This document shows positions 29,806 through 38,983 of a DNA stretch of 64,000 nt, one piece after another (position 1 is the stretch's first letter; each line of letters opens with the position of its first letter). The position numbers and the translations under genes were made by a program. The DNA is from Kutzneria sp. CA-103260 (GTDB lineage Bacteria > Actinomycetota > Actinomycetes > Mycobacteriales > Pseudonocardiaceae). Where the stretch lies: NCBI RefSeq assembly GCF_018263855.1, contig NZ_CP073318.1, positions 3,348,001 to 3,412,000 of the forward strand. Reading direction: 5' to 3'. The notes under the pieces are model-generated. The model was not told where the DNA came from. It ran no database searches and saw nothing but the letters and a program-made list of their open reading frames with translations.

Positions 29806-30381
29806 GTGAACAACAGCAGGCGGGAGGAAATCCTCGCCGCGGCCCGCGAGCTGGCCCAGGAGCACGGCGTCGGCACGCTGAGCGTGCGGTCCGTCGCGGC
29901 CGCGGCCGGCGTCGGGGCCAGCACGTTGCGGCACTACTTCCCGTCTCAGGCCGACCTCTATCAGGCGGTCGCGAGCGAGTTGGTCGCCAACGTCCTCGGC
30001 GACCGCGACATCACCGACGACAGCCGCGACCCTGCCGTCCGCCTGTACGACTGTCTTGTGCAGTTCGTGCCGCGGTCCCAGGAGCAGGCCCGGGCGCTCA
30101 CCGGCTGGGCCGAGCTGAACCGACTGGCCCTAGGCGGCGACGCCGGGGTGGTGGAAATCCTCAAGAGCGGACGCCTTGCCTCGGAGGAGGCGCTGCGCCG
30201 GTGGTTCGGCGTGCTCGCCGACCAGGGGCTCGTCACGCCGGACGCCATCGACGGCCATGTCACACACGTGCTCACCCTGGTCGACGGATTCAACCTCGAC
30301 CTGTTCCTGTTCCCGGACCGCGTCGATCTGGCCGCCGCGCGGGCGACCCTGCGCTGGTTCGCCGAACGCGTCGTTTTCTGA
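29806..30381 (+). CDS. TetR-family transcriptional regulator
   Basis: A 191-residue protein with a typical TetR DNA-binding domain (REEILAAARELAQEHGVGTLSV, then the turn SVAAAAGVGASTLRHYFPSQADLY) and a helical C-terminal ligand domain. The frame opens at 29788, but that start lies in the operator; GTG 29806 has AGGA upstream and gives the standard N-terminus. Divergent from the CPBP protease, with a duplicated palindromic operator between them. Confidence 0.9.
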   Translation: MNNSRREEILAAARELAQEHGVGTLSVRSVAAAAGVGASTLRHYFPSQADLYQAVASELVANVLGDRDITDDSRDPAVRLYDCLVQFVPRSQEQARALTGWAELNRLALGGDAGVVEILKSGRLASEEALRRWFGVLADQGLVTPDAIDGHVTHVLTLVDGFNLDLFLFPDRVDLAAARATLRWFAERVVF

Positions 30382-30446
30382 CCTACCCCAACGGGCAGCG
30401 TCGCGTTGGAGCGCCCTCGGCTCCGAACTTGATCACTACCCTGGCC

Positions 30447-30707
30447 ATGGTGAGGATCCCGCTGTCGACGGCCGGCAGCCGCGACGACGTGGAGCCGTTC
30501 CTGGAACCCGTTCCACACCAAGGCGTTCTGCCGCACTGCGTCGCCGCCATCCACCACGGCGGGGCCGGCACCGAGCCGCTGCCCGCCCGCCGGCTCACCG
30601 CCGACCGCCTGGCGGCGAGGCCGGCCGCCATGTCCTCCCCGACCGCCGCACAGCGACAGGCGGCGGAGAACAGTCGCGGCCAGGCCCTCACGACGATCGC
30701 TGGTTGA
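30447..30707 (+). pseudogene. Glycosyltransferase (GT28/MGT-type) relic with internal deletion
   Basis: The 86-codon frame starts like the N-terminus of a sterol/macrolide-type glycosyltransferase (IPLSTAGSRDDVEPF; family consensus GSRGDVxPF). After only a few residues it jumps to the C-terminal nucleotide-sugar site (VPHQGVLPHCVAAIHHGGAGT), followed by RLTADRLAAR, as in the last helices. Some 250-300 residues in between are missing, so it cannot form an active enzyme. No clear Shine-Dalgarno site is seen. Confidence 0.65.
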
Positions 30708-30965
30708 CTCCGCCCGCGAACCCTGCCATGTGACGAGCTCTTTCTTGTTCACAGCAATAAAATTCCGTCACGTAGCCCGAGTGGACGGCACCCGTTCGTC
30801 GCAATAACGCCGTTCAGGCGATTCATGCAAACTTCACTACCTTCGTCGGTTGTTCCCGCTTCGCCGAGCCCGGATCCTGGTCCGCGATCGACGCTCCCTT
30901 CCACCTCTGCCGGACACGGCCCGCGACCCGGGCCGGGTCAACCCCTGCTCGGAGGAGAACTGCCG

Positions 30966-33245
30966 ATGATCCTGAGACGCACCACCGTTGTCGTCGCGGC
31001 CGGCCTGCTGGTCGCCGCCGTCACCACCAGCACGGCCGCACAGGCGCAACCCACCCCGAACACGACGTCTCCGCTCACCGCGGAGGCGATGGCCGCCAAC
31101 GCGGCACAGAGCCTGGTCGCCTCCCGACCGGCCGTTCTGCACGCCAGCGCCGACGACGCGTTCGTCCAGCACAGCGTGATCTCCTCCACCAACGGGATGA
31201 AGTACGTCCCGTACGACCGCACCTACAAGGGCCTGCCGGTGGTCGGCGGCGACTTCGTGGTGTCCACCAACTCCACCGGTCAGGTCGTCGCGACCACGGT
31301 GGCCCAGGACAACACCATCAGCCTGGCCTCCACCACGCCGAAGCTGTCGGCCAAGGACGCGGAGGCCACCGCCCGCAAGCAGTTGTCCACGGTGGACAAC
31401 GTCGGCGCCGCGCAGCTGGTCACCTTCGCGCTCGGCACGCCCGCGCTGGCCTGGCAGAGCACCGTGACCGGCACCAGGGACGGTGAGCCCAGCAAGCTCG
31501 ACGTTGTCGTGGACGCCAACACGGGCAAGGTGTTGCACACCCAGGAGCACGTCCTGTTCGGTGACGGCACCGGTGTCTGGAACGGCCCCGAGCCGCTGCA
31601 CATCGACACCACGCACTCGGGCAGCACGTACTCCATGAAGGACCCGAACATCACCAACGTCAGCTGCCAGGACGCGTCGAACAACACAACGTTCAGCAAG
31701 TCCACCGACAGCTGGGGCAACGGCGACGAGACGAGCAAGGAAACCGGCTGCGTCGACGCCCTGTACAGCATCCAGTCCGAGAACAAGATGCTGTCGCAGT
31801 GGCTGGGCCGCAACGGCTTCGACGGCAACGGCGGCGGCTGGCCGATCCGCGTCGGCCTCGACGACGAGAACGCCTACTACGACGGCAGCCAGGTGCAGAT
31901 CGGCCACAACACGGCCGGACAGTGGATCCCGGCCATCGACGTGATCGCCCACGAGCACGGCCACGGCATCGACGACCACACCCCGGGCGGCATCTCCGGC
32001 AACGGCACCCAGGAGTTCGTGGCCGACGTCTTCGGCGCCTCCACCGAGTGGTTCGCCAACGAGGCCGCGCCGTACGCCAAGCCGGACTTCCTGGTCGGCA
32101 ACCAGGTCAACCTGGTCGGCTCCGGCCCGATCCGCAACATGTACAACCCGTCCGCGCTGGGCGACAAGAACTGCTACGACAGCTCGATCCCCGGCACCGA
32201 GGTGCACGCCGCGGCCGGGCCCGGCAACCACTGGTTCTACCTGCTCGCCGAGGGCACCAACCCGACCAACGGCCAGCCGACCAGCCCCACCTGCAACAGC
32301 TCCAGCATCACCGGGCTGGGCGTGCAGAACGCGGTGAAGATCTTCTACAACGCGATGCTGCTCAAGACCAGCGGCAGCTCCTACCTGAAGTACCGCACCT
32401 GGACGCTGACCGCGGCCAAGAACCTGTTCCCCGGCAGCTGCACCGAGTTCAACACCGTGAAGGCGGCCTGGGACGCGATCAGCGTGCCGGCGCAGTCCGG
32501 CGACCCCACGTGCAGCGCCACCGGCACGGTGACGGTTTCCAACCCCGGCAACCAGTCCACCACCGTCGGCTCCGCGGTGAACCTGCCGCTGTCGGCCAGC
32601 GGCGGCACCGCGCCGTACAGCTGGACCGCCACCGGCCTGCCGGCCGGCCTGTCCATCAACGCCTCCACCGGTGTCATCTCGGGCACCGCCAGCACCGCCG
32701 GCAGCAGCAACGTCACGGTGACCGCCACCGACAGCGCCAGCCACAGCGGCTCCGCGTCGTTCGGCTGGACCGTCGGCACCGTCGGCGGCGGGTGCAGCGG
32801 GCAGCAGCTGGGCAACCCCGGCTTCGAGTCCGGCAACACCGTCTGGTCGGCGAGCTCCGGCGTCATCGCCCAGAACGGCTCGCAGCAGCCCACCCATGGC
32901 GGCACCTGGAACGCCTGGATGGACGGCTACGGCAGCGCCCACACCGACACGCTGTCCCAGTCGGTGGCCATCCCGGCCGGCTGCAAGGCCACGCTGACGT
33001 TCTGGCTGCACATCGACAGCGCCGAGACCACCACGTCCACCCAGTACGACAAGCTGACCGTCACCGGCGGCTCGACCACGCTGGCGACCTACTCCAACCT
33101 GAACAAGGCGTCCGGGTACGTCCAGAAGACGATCGACGTGTCGTCCTTCGCCGGGCAGACCCTCGCGCTGAAGTTCACCGCCGTGGAGGACAGCTCGCTG
33201 CAGACGTCGTTCGTCATCGACGACACCGCGGTGACGCTGAGCTGA
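30966..33245 (+). CDS. Secreted thermolysin-family (M4) metalloprotease with C-terminal Ig-like and binding domains
   Basis: The 759-residue preproprotein starts at ATG 30966 with GGAGGAG upstream. It has a signal peptide (about residues 1-27), an FTP/PepSY propeptide, and an M4 catalytic domain with H329-E-H-G-H333 and the third ligand E350 (QEFVADVFG). The M4 C-terminal domain has the catalytic histidine in EVHAAAG. After about residue 515 come a putative Ig (He_PIG) domain (GTAPYSWTATGLPAGLSI) and a jelly-roll-like C-terminal domain (NPGFESGN onward). Secreted proteases of this kind feed saprophytes on protein. The 258 bp upstream are AT-richer and hold its promoter. A terminator follows. 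Confidence 0.93.
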   Translation: MILRRTTVVVAAGLLVAAVTTSTAAQAQPTPNTTSPLTAEAMAANAAQSLVASRPAVLHASADDAFVQHSVISSTNGMKYVPYDRTYKGLPVVGGDFVVSTNSTGQVVATTVAQDNTISLASTTPKLSAKDAEATARKQLSTVDNVGAAQLVTFALGTPALAWQSTVTGTRDGEPSKLDVVVDANTGKVLHTQEHVLFGDGTGVWNGPEPLHIDTTHSGSTYSMKDPNITNVSCQDASNNTTFSKSTDSWGNGDETSKETGCVDALYSIQSENKMLSQWLGRNGFDGNGGGWPIRVGLDDENAYYDGSQVQIGHNTAGQWIPAIDVIAHEHGHGIDDHTPGGISGNGTQEFVADVFGASTEWFANEAAPYAKPDFLVGNQVNLVGSGPIRNMYNPSALGDKNCYDSSIPGTEVHAAAGPGNHWFYLLAEGTNPTNGQPTSPTCNSSSITGLGVQNAVKIFYNAMLLKTSGSSYLKYRTWTLTAAKNLFPGSCTEFNTVKAAWDAISVPAQSGDPTCSATGTVTVSNPGNQSTTVGSAVNLPLSASGGTAPYSWTATGLPAGLSINASTGVISGTASTAGSSNVTVTATDSASHSGSASFGWTVGTVGGGCSGQQLGNPGFESGNTVWSASSGVIAQNGSQQPTHGGTWNAWMDGYGSAHTDTLSQSVAIPAGCKATLTFWLHIDSAETTTSTQYDKLTVTGGSTTLATYSNLNKASGYVQKTIDVSSFAGQTLALKFTAVEDSSLQTSFVIDDTAVTLS

Positions 33246-33276
33246 TTCCCACCGCGTCGATCACCTCCGCTTGACC

Positions 33277-33309
33277 GGAACGGGGAGGGCCTCGCGCCCT
33301 CCCCGTTCC
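33277..33309 (+). terminator. Strong hairpin after the M4 protease gene
   Basis: A perfect 14-bp stem GGAACGGGGAGGGC / GCCCTCCCCGTTCC with a 5-base loop starts 32 bp after the protease stop. No U-tract follows, as is common in actinomycete terminators. Confidence 0.8.
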
Positions 33310-33493
33310 CGCTCTCGTGAACAAGATCCGAACGATCATCCTTTATGGACGATCAGCGGCGTCCCGACACCGGAGAGTTGTAGTCGGGCCGAACAGGGCT
33401 ACCGTCGGAGTCAAGCCGCGAGGAGCTGGCTTGGGCGGGTTTGAGCAGACAGGCTCGGTTTGGGGTTGCCCCTCGTTCACGGAGGGAGCGCCC

Positions 33494-33847
33494 ATGGCCC
33501 AACAGTCGACGTTGAACGTCCTGGTCGAGCGCCAGGGGTCGCTGCCGATCGTGCACGTGTTCGGAGAAGTGGACATGTGCACGGTGCACGAGGCCGCGAG
33601 ACCGCTGCGGCACGAGCTGTCCGCGCCACCGGCCGCGCTGGTGCTGAACCTGATCGACGTCACGTTCATCGACGCCGCCGGGATGCGCATGCTGGTGGAG
33701 GCCCAGTCGGCCGCGGACAGCACCGACACCGACCTCCAGGTCGCGCTGGCCCGCATCGTCTGGCGGCCGCTGGATCTCCTCGGCCTCACCGAGGATTTCG
33801 CCACACACCGGACGCTGGCCGCGGCCGTCGCGGCGACGGCAGCCTAG
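33494..33847 (+). CDS. STAS-domain protein without the phosphorylatable serine
   Basis: A 117-residue single STAS domain of anti-sigma-factor-antagonist type (LPIVHVFGEVDMCTVHEAARPL; LVLNLIDVTFIDAAGMRMLVEA). In SpoIIAA/RsbV the kinase target serine lies in the DSSG loop; here the loop reads DAAG, so it cannot be switched off by phosphorylation in the usual way. ATG 33494 with GGAGGG is chosen; the frame opens earlier without coding character. Its stop shares the CTAG bases with the stop of the convergent DUF6343-like gene. No anti-sigma kinase is adjacent. Confidence 0.85.
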   Translation: MAQQSTLNVLVERQGSLPIVHVFGEVDMCTVHEAARPLRHELSAPPAALVLNLIDVTFIDAAGMRMLVEAQSAADSTDTDLQVALARIVWRPLDLLGLTEDFATHRTLAAAVAATAA

Positions 33848-34113
33848 CCCGGTTCCCCACGACGCTTGCGGTGGATCACCCAGACCAGGTCGACGACGCA
33901 GACCACCGCGAGCGCCGAGAGCAGGACGATTCCCCACAGCACATGGAGGATCACGAACAGCGTGCCCGCGGCCAGGCACATCGCCAGCGCCACGGCGGCC
34001 AGCACGGTGCGCAGGGTGAGCGCGCTGTAAGCCGGGGCGGCGCCGCCGACGCCACCGAGGGGGTCGTGATAGTCGGGCAGACCCCGTTCGTACTCGGCGC
34101 GGGTGCGTTTCAT
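33844..34113 (-). CDS. DUF6343-like small membrane protein
   Basis: An 89-residue protein with a charged N-terminus (MKRTRAEYERGLPDYHDPLGG), two hydrophobic segments (about residues 38-58 and 60-80) and a basic end (IHRKRRGEPG). Similar two-helix actinobacterial membrane proteins beginning with a basic stretch are grouped as DUF6343; function is unknown. The long upstream frame was rejected because coding character starts at ATG 34113. It ends on the same CTAG as the STAS gene. Confidence 0.7.
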   Translation of the reverse strand: MKRTRAEYERGLPDYHDPLGGVGGAAPAYSALTLRTVLAAVALAMCLAAGTLFVILHVLWGIVLLSALAVVCVVDLVWVIHRKRRGEPG

Positions 34114-34306
34114 GGATTTCGGGTACCCGAACCGCCTTCGCCTATTCCCGGGCGCGTCGCCCTCGGCCACCGCGCCGAGACCAACCCGATCGGGTGGATT
34201 CTCGGAGCAGCCATATGCCTGCAACAAGGGCTTTGTCTCTTTCGACCGCCTTCGCCCGTCACAACCGATTAGCCGGTTCGGTGGCCCAGGCCCTAGCTTC
34301 CAGCCC

Positions 34307-34441
34307 ATGACCGGACTTCTGGAAAGCGCCGCGACCGTCTCCGCCGCGATCCATCGCGGTGATCCGATCCGCGCGCTGTCCACACCGGAGCCCGCCACCG
34401 CCCGGTTCGCGCCCGCGCCGACCACGCGCACGGTGACCTGA
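34307..34441 (+). CDS. Possible 44-residue leader ORF upstream of the PLP enzyme
   Basis: An ATG-started 44-codon frame (MTGLLESAATVSAAIHRGD...) ends three bases before the ATG of the decarboxylase N-terminus, so the two could be coupled. No domain is recognised, no clear Shine-Dalgarno site precedes it, and it may be chance. Confidence 0.3.
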   Translation: MTGLLESAATVSAAIHRGDPIRALSTPEPATARFAPAPTTRTVT

Positions 34442-34444
34442 GGA

Positions 34445-34543
34445 ATGCTCGACTCCGACCAGGAGGCCCTGCTGTCGTACGTGCGCACGTACGCGCGGGA
34501 CTACCTCCGCGATCGCCACACCGCCCCGATGCAGCCGACGGCG
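34445..34543 (+). pseudogene. N-terminal part of the PLP enzyme, out of frame with its body
   Basis: The frame from ATG 34445 gives about 33 residues that look like the start of a group II PLP decarboxylase (LDSDQEALLSYVRTYARDYLRD). It then loses coding sense at about 34540, while a different frame continues the protein (DGANALSTLRTLVEHGQPG). A one-base change near 34535-34543 would rejoin them. Either a real frameshift mutation or a sequence error explains this. Confidence 0.55.
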
Positions 34544-34560
34544 CCAACGCGCTCAGCACG

Positions 34561-35769
34561 TTGCGCACGCTCGTCGAGCACGGGCAGCCGGGGTTCGCGC
34601 CGTCGACCTCCGGCCGCTACTTCGATCACGTGACGGGCGGTTCCCATCCGATCGGGCTGGCAGCGGACTGGCTCACCTCGGTGTGGGGCCAGGGCGGCGC
34701 CAGCCACGAGACGAGCCTGCTCACCACCGTGGTCGAAGAGGTCTGCGCGAAGTGGCTGACCGAGCTGTTCGGTCTGCGGCCGAACACCAGCGTCGGCGTC
34801 ACTTCCGGGTACGCGACGGCCAACCTGACCGCATTGGCCGCGGCACGGCATCACGTGCTGGCCCAGGCCGGTCGGGACGTCGAGGCCGATGGTCCCGTTG
34901 GTGCACCGGAAGTTCGTGTCCTGGTCAGCGAAGGCTGCCACATCACGGTGCAGTGGGCGCTGGGGCTGGTCGGGCTGGCCGGCGGCATCCGTCCGGTGCC
35001 GTGTGACGACCAGGGCCGGATGCGGGTCGACGCGTTGGCTGCCCTGTTGGAGAAGAGCAACAGGCCGCTGATCGTGTGCGGACAGGTGGGGCACATGGAC
35101 ACCGGCGCCTCCGATGACGTGGCCCGGGTGGCGATGCTGACCCACCGGCACGGCGGCTGGCTGCATCTCGACGCGTCGTACGGCATGTGGGCGGCGGCCA
35201 GCCCACGGCATCATCCCCATGCGTTGCGGCGGGCCGACTCCTGGGCCACCGACGCGCACAAGTGGCTCAATGTGCCCTACGACTGCGGGATCGTGCTGTG
35301 CGCGCACCTGTCGGCATATCAGGCAGCGCTGCGCGGCCAGGCGGACTACCCGTTCGACTACCCGCCGGAGCGCTCGCGCCGAGCCCGTCCGCTGGTGCTG
35401 TGGGCCACGCTGCGACACCTCGGTGTCGAGGGTGTCATCGACCTCGTCGACCGATCATGCCGGCACGCCAGGGGAATCGCCCGCCGGCTGGCCGACGAGC
35501 CCGGGATCACCGTGCTCAACGAAGTGGTGCTGAACCAGGTGCTGGTTCGCTTCGGCGACAGCGACGAGCACACCGACGAGGTCATCGAGGCGTTGCACGA
35601 CAGCGGAAACGCCTTCGCCGGCGGCACGACCTGGCGCGGGCAGCGGGCACTGCGGGTGTCGGTGTGCAACTGGCAGACCACCGAAGCGGACTGCCTGACG
35701 CTCACCGACACCCTGATCACCGCCCACCGTGTCCGGTCCCGGGCCCTCGCCGGTCAGACCTTCGGGTAG
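34561..35769 (+). CDS. PLP-dependent decarboxylase (group II), body of a frameshifted gene
   Basis: The 402-residue main frame is a fold-type I PLP enzyme of the glutamate/aromatic-amino-acid decarboxylase family. It has SGRYFDHVTGGSHPIGLAADWL, VTSGYATANLTALAAARHH (cofactor phosphate), WLHLDASYGMW (PLP-ring aspartate) and SWATDAHKWLNVPYDCG (Schiff-base lysine). The apparent TTG start lies inside the domain, and about 40 N-terminal residues are found in another frame from ATG 34445. If the shift is real, the enzyme lacks part of its N-terminal arm and may be inactive. It overlaps the convergent peptidase fusion gene by 16 bp. Substrate unknown. Confidence 0.8.
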   Translation: MRTLVEHGQPGFAPSTSGRYFDHVTGGSHPIGLAADWLTSVWGQGGASHETSLLTTVVEEVCAKWLTELFGLRPNTSVGVTSGYATANLTALAAARHHVLAQAGRDVEADGPVGAPEVRVLVSEGCHITVQWALGLVGLAGGIRPVPCDDQGRMRVDALAALLEKSNRPLIVCGQVGHMDTGASDDVARVAMLTHRHGGWLHLDASYGMWAAASPRHHPHALRRADSWATDAHKWLNVPYDCGIVLCAHLSAYQAALRGQADYPFDYPPERSRRARPLVLWATLRHLGVEGVIDLVDRSCRHARGIARRLADEPGITVLNEVVLNQVLVRFGDSDEHTDEVIEALHDSGNAFAGGTTWRGQRALRVSVCNWQTTEADCLTLTDTLITAHRVRSRALAGQTFG

Positions 35770-38700
35770 GAGCGAACGGCGATCTGCACGTACGGCTCGC
35801 CGGTTGGCAAGGTGTAGAAGACCAGGCTCGACCACGACACCTTGTCCTCCGGCCGGTACACGAACAGCGTGTCGGTCACCGGAAGCAGGTCGTGCTCCTG
35901 GACCGGCTCCGGCACGATGTCGGCGAGCAGGCCGGTGGCGGTGAACCGGATCCGCAGCCCGTTGTCGCCCCGGAATATCTCCACCCGGGCACCGGCCCGC
36001 TCGTAGACGCCGAGGTGCCGGTCGGCGTCCACTGTGGGCGGTCGGGCCGGCGGCTGCACCGGGGCCGGCACGGCAATGCCGGCCAGCTCGGCGAACAGCT
36101 CGCCGAACAGGTCCTGGAAGAGGTCCGCCGTGTTGCCGCCGTTGGTGAGCAACGTGATCGCCAGATCCAGTTCGGGCACGATCCGGAGGAACGCAGCCTG
36201 CCCCCGGGTGCTGCCGTCGTGGCCGATGATCCCGTGACTGCCCCAGTCGAACCGCATCCAGCCCAGGCCCCACGACTGGCAGGTGGTGTGCTGGTTGGGC
36301 ACGTCCACCTGCCACTCGGTCATCGCCGCCGTGGCCGCCTCGCCCAGCAGGCCGGCGCCGCCGTCGAGGTGCATCCGGGCGAAGGCCAGCAGATCGGCGG
36401 CCGAGGCCGTGATCAGGCCGGCCGGGCCGAGACTACGGGTCAACATGAAAACCTTGACCGGCTGGGGTTCCTGGCCGGCAGCCGCCTCGTGGCCGACGGC
36501 GGCGCCGAGCACGATCGCCTCCTCGGGCAGGGTGACCGTGCGCTTGAGGCCGAGCGGTTCGATCAGGCGCGCCCGCAGCACGGCGTCCCAGGACTGGCCG
36601 GTGACCTGCTCGATCACCCGCCCGGCCAGCACGAATCCCGAGTTGCAGTACGACATCGTGGCGCCGAGCGGATGCACCTGCGCGGCCTGGTCCAGACCGT
36701 CGACGTACTTCTCGAGGCAGTCGTCGCCGCGGCCGGTGTCGACGAAGTGGTCGCCGTCGATGCCGCTGGTGTGGGTGAGCAGATGCCGCAGCGTGACCCG
36801 CTCGGCCACGCCCGGATCGGACAGCCGCAGGTCCGGCAGCACGTCGGCGACCGGGGCGTCGAGGTCGAGCTTGCCCTCCTCGACCAGCTGCATGATCAGC
36901 GTGGTGGTCCAGACCTTGGTGACGGAGCCGATCTGGAACACCGAGTCGTCGGCGACCGGCGCACCGGTTCCCTTGTCCAGCACGCCGAAACTCGCCACCG
37001 CGAGCTCGTCGCCACGAAGGATGCCCAGCGCCGCACCGGGCACGTGGTGCTTGCGGCACAGTTCGGCCAGTCGCCGCCGCCAGTGGTCGGTGCGGACCCG
37101 TTGCCGCTGCTCGACCCAGTCGACGATCCGGTTGCTGTAGTCGACGCGGTGCGACGGCCGGCCGTTGACGATGAACAGGTGCGAGGCGTCCGGGTAGAGC
37201 ACCATCTGCGTCGGCACGCCCCGCGTGTGCAGGGCGGTGAACCACTGTTCGGCCTGCCCGACCGGGCAGCGGTCGTCGTCGCCGCCATGCAGGATCAATG
37301 TGGGTGTGCGAACGTCGTCCACGCGGGCCAACGGGTTTGCGTCGGTGGCACCCCTGAACTCTTGAGTGGCTAGGTAGTGTCCGGCATCGGAAGTGCCGGT
37401 CATGCTGGTCAGGTCGCAGACCAGGCCGCCGGCGACCGCCCGGGCGAAGCGGCTGTCGCGGCTGGTCAGGTAGCACGTCATGTAGCCGCCGTAGCTGTAG
37501 CCGCAGACGGCCAGCCGGTCCTGGTCGGCCACGCCCTCGGCGACGAGGTGGTCCAGCGGCTCAAGGAAGTCCTTGGCATCACTGCTCCCCCAGGCGCCGA
37601 TCGCCGCGGTGAGAAAGGCTTCGCCGTATCCGTCACTGGCGCGGGGGTTGAGCAGCAGCACAGCCCATCCCCGCTCGGCCAGCACCTGCCGGTAGATGCG
37701 CGCCGGGTCGGCGGTGGCGTTGTAGGCGTTGTGCGGGCCGCCATGGATGTCCAGCAGCAAGGGCAGCGGCCCCTTGCGGTCGGGGTCACGCAGCAGCCAG
37801 CCGTGCACCACGGTGCCGTCCGAGACGGTGAACTCCCTTTCCTCATAGGGAAACAGTTCGACATCGGTCGGACCGTGACTCGTCCGCACCTCGACATCGC
37901 CGCTGGCCAGGCCGACGACGGCGATCTCGGCGTACGCACTCGGCGTGGCCAGCACGATCGCCGCCTTGCCGCCGGCGATGTCCACACCGGACACCACGTT
38001 GCCCGCACCGCCGAACACCAGCCGGGGTTTGGCATCCTCGACCGCGTACAGATGCGTGTAGCCTCGGTCGCGGGCGCAGAAGTACACCGTGTCCCCGACC
38101 GGCTGCGGCAACGCGCCCGGATAGCCCGTCACACCCGGCGTCACGTTGCGGTCCAATGACTCCGCGAGGTCGATGGTCTCGCCGCCGTCCAGCGGAACCT
38201 TGAGCAGCCGGCTGTTCCCGACGGTCATCGTCGTCCTGCCGACGACCAGCAGGGCCCGGCCGTCGGTGGTCCAGCCGACCGTCTCGCACCGGCCTTCCCC
38301 GCCGCCGACCATTCGCGGCTGGCCGCCGATCTCCACGACGTAGGCCGCCGAACGATAGGTGAGGTCCGCGTCGGCGTCCATCTCGGCGCGGAAGGCGATC
38401 CGCGTGCCGTCGGGCGACCAGGCCGGCTCACCGGCGTGCCAGTCGCCCGAGGTGATCTGCTGGATCTTCCCGGTGGCGACGTCCAGCACATGGATGTGCC
38501 TGCGTTTCAACCCGATCAGCCCGACCCCATCGGCCTTGTGGCCCAACCGGTCGATCACCAGCGGCCGCTCCGGCTCGTCGGGGCCGACGGCCGTGGCGAA
38601 GGCGATCCTGGTGCCGTCCGGGCTCCACACCGGCGCGCCCGCGCCGCCCGTCGTGACCGGCCGGGGTTCCCCGCCGTCCGCCGGCAGCAGCCAGATGTCC

Positions 38701-38948
38701 CCGTCGCGGAGGAAGGCGATCGTCGTCCCGTCCGGCGACCACGCCGGCGACGAGTCGGCGGTGCCCCGAGTGAGCTGTCGCGCCTCTCCCCCGCCAGTGT
38801 CGACCTGCCACAGCGACGTGAGGTTCCGGTCCGCCTCCCGGTCGGCCGTGCGCAGCGTGTAGACGATCCGCCGGCCGTCCGGCGACATCTCAGGCTGCGA
38901 CGGGAACGCCATCTCGTACAGGTCATCGGTCTTCGTGCGTCGGGTCAT
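35754..38948 (-). CDS. S9 prolyl-oligopeptidase-type peptidase fused to a class C-like serine beta-lactamase domain
   Basis: The 1064-residue protein combines two serine hydrolases. Residues 1-370 are a beta-propeller (repeated SPDGTRIAF strands). Residues 370-640 are the alpha/beta-hydrolase with S485 in GYSYGGY, an aspartate in GGDDDRCP and a histidine in DASHLF. From about residue 645 a beta-lactamase/D-aminopeptidase domain begins, with S675-V-T-K (SxxK), SYCNSG (YxN) and a GHDGST third motif. Neither part has a signal peptide, so the fusion is cytoplasmic. It is the last gene of an operon with D-aminoacylase and M20 peptidase, suggesting breakdown of peptides with D-residues. ATG 38948 with GGGGGGAG. 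Confidence 0.9.
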   Translation of the reverse strand: MTRRTKTDDLYEMAFPSQPEMSPDGRRIVYTLRTADREADRNLTSLWQVDTGGGEARQLTRGTADSSPAWSPDGTTIAFLRDGDIWLLPADGGEPRPVTTGGAGAPVWSPDGTRIAFATAVGPDEPERPLVIDRLGHKADGVGLIGLKRRHIHVLDVATGKIQQITSGDWHAGEPAWSPDGTRIAFRAEMDADADLTYRSAAYVVEIGGQPRMVGGGEGRCETVGWTTDGRALLVVGRTTMTVGNSRLLKVPLDGGETIDLAESLDRNVTPGVTGYPGALPQPVGDTVYFCARDRGYTHLYAVEDAKPRLVFGGAGNVVSGVDIAGGKAAIVLATPSAYAEIAVVGLASGDVEVRTSHGPTDVELFPYEEREFTVSDGTVVHGWLLRDPDRKGPLPLLLDIHGGPHNAYNATADPARIYRQVLAERGWAVLLLNPRASDGYGEAFLTAAIGAWGSSDAKDFLEPLDHLVAEGVADQDRLAVCGYSYGGYMTCYLTSRDSRFARAVAGGLVCDLTSMTGTSDAGHYLATQEFRGATDANPLARVDDVRTPTLILHGGDDDRCPVGQAEQWFTALHTRGVPTQMVLYPDASHLFIVNGRPSHRVDYSNRIVDWVEQRQRVRTDHWRRRLAELCRKHHVPGAALGILRGDELAVASFGVLDKGTGAPVADDSVFQIGSVTKVWTTTLIMQLVEEGKLDLDAPVADVLPDLRLSDPGVAERVTLRHLLTHTSGIDGDHFVDTGRGDDCLEKYVDGLDQAAQVHPLGATMSYCNSGFVLAGRVIEQVTGQSWDAVLRARLIEPLGLKRTVTLPEEAIVLGAAVGHEAAAGQEPQPVKVFMLTRSLGPAGLITASAADLLAFARMHLDGGAGLLGEAATAAMTEWQVDVPNQHTTCQSWGLGWMRFDWGSHGIIGHDGSTRGQAAFLRIVPELDLAITLLTNGGNTADLFQDLFGELFAELAGIAVPAPVQPPARPPTVDADRHLGVYERAGARVEIFRGDNGLRIRFTATGLLADIVPEPVQEHDLLPVTDTLFVYRPEDKVSWSSLVFYTLPTGEPYVQIAVRSYPKV

Positions 38949-38983
38949 GCCCAATCTCCCCCCAGGTGGATGTCAGTTGGTCT

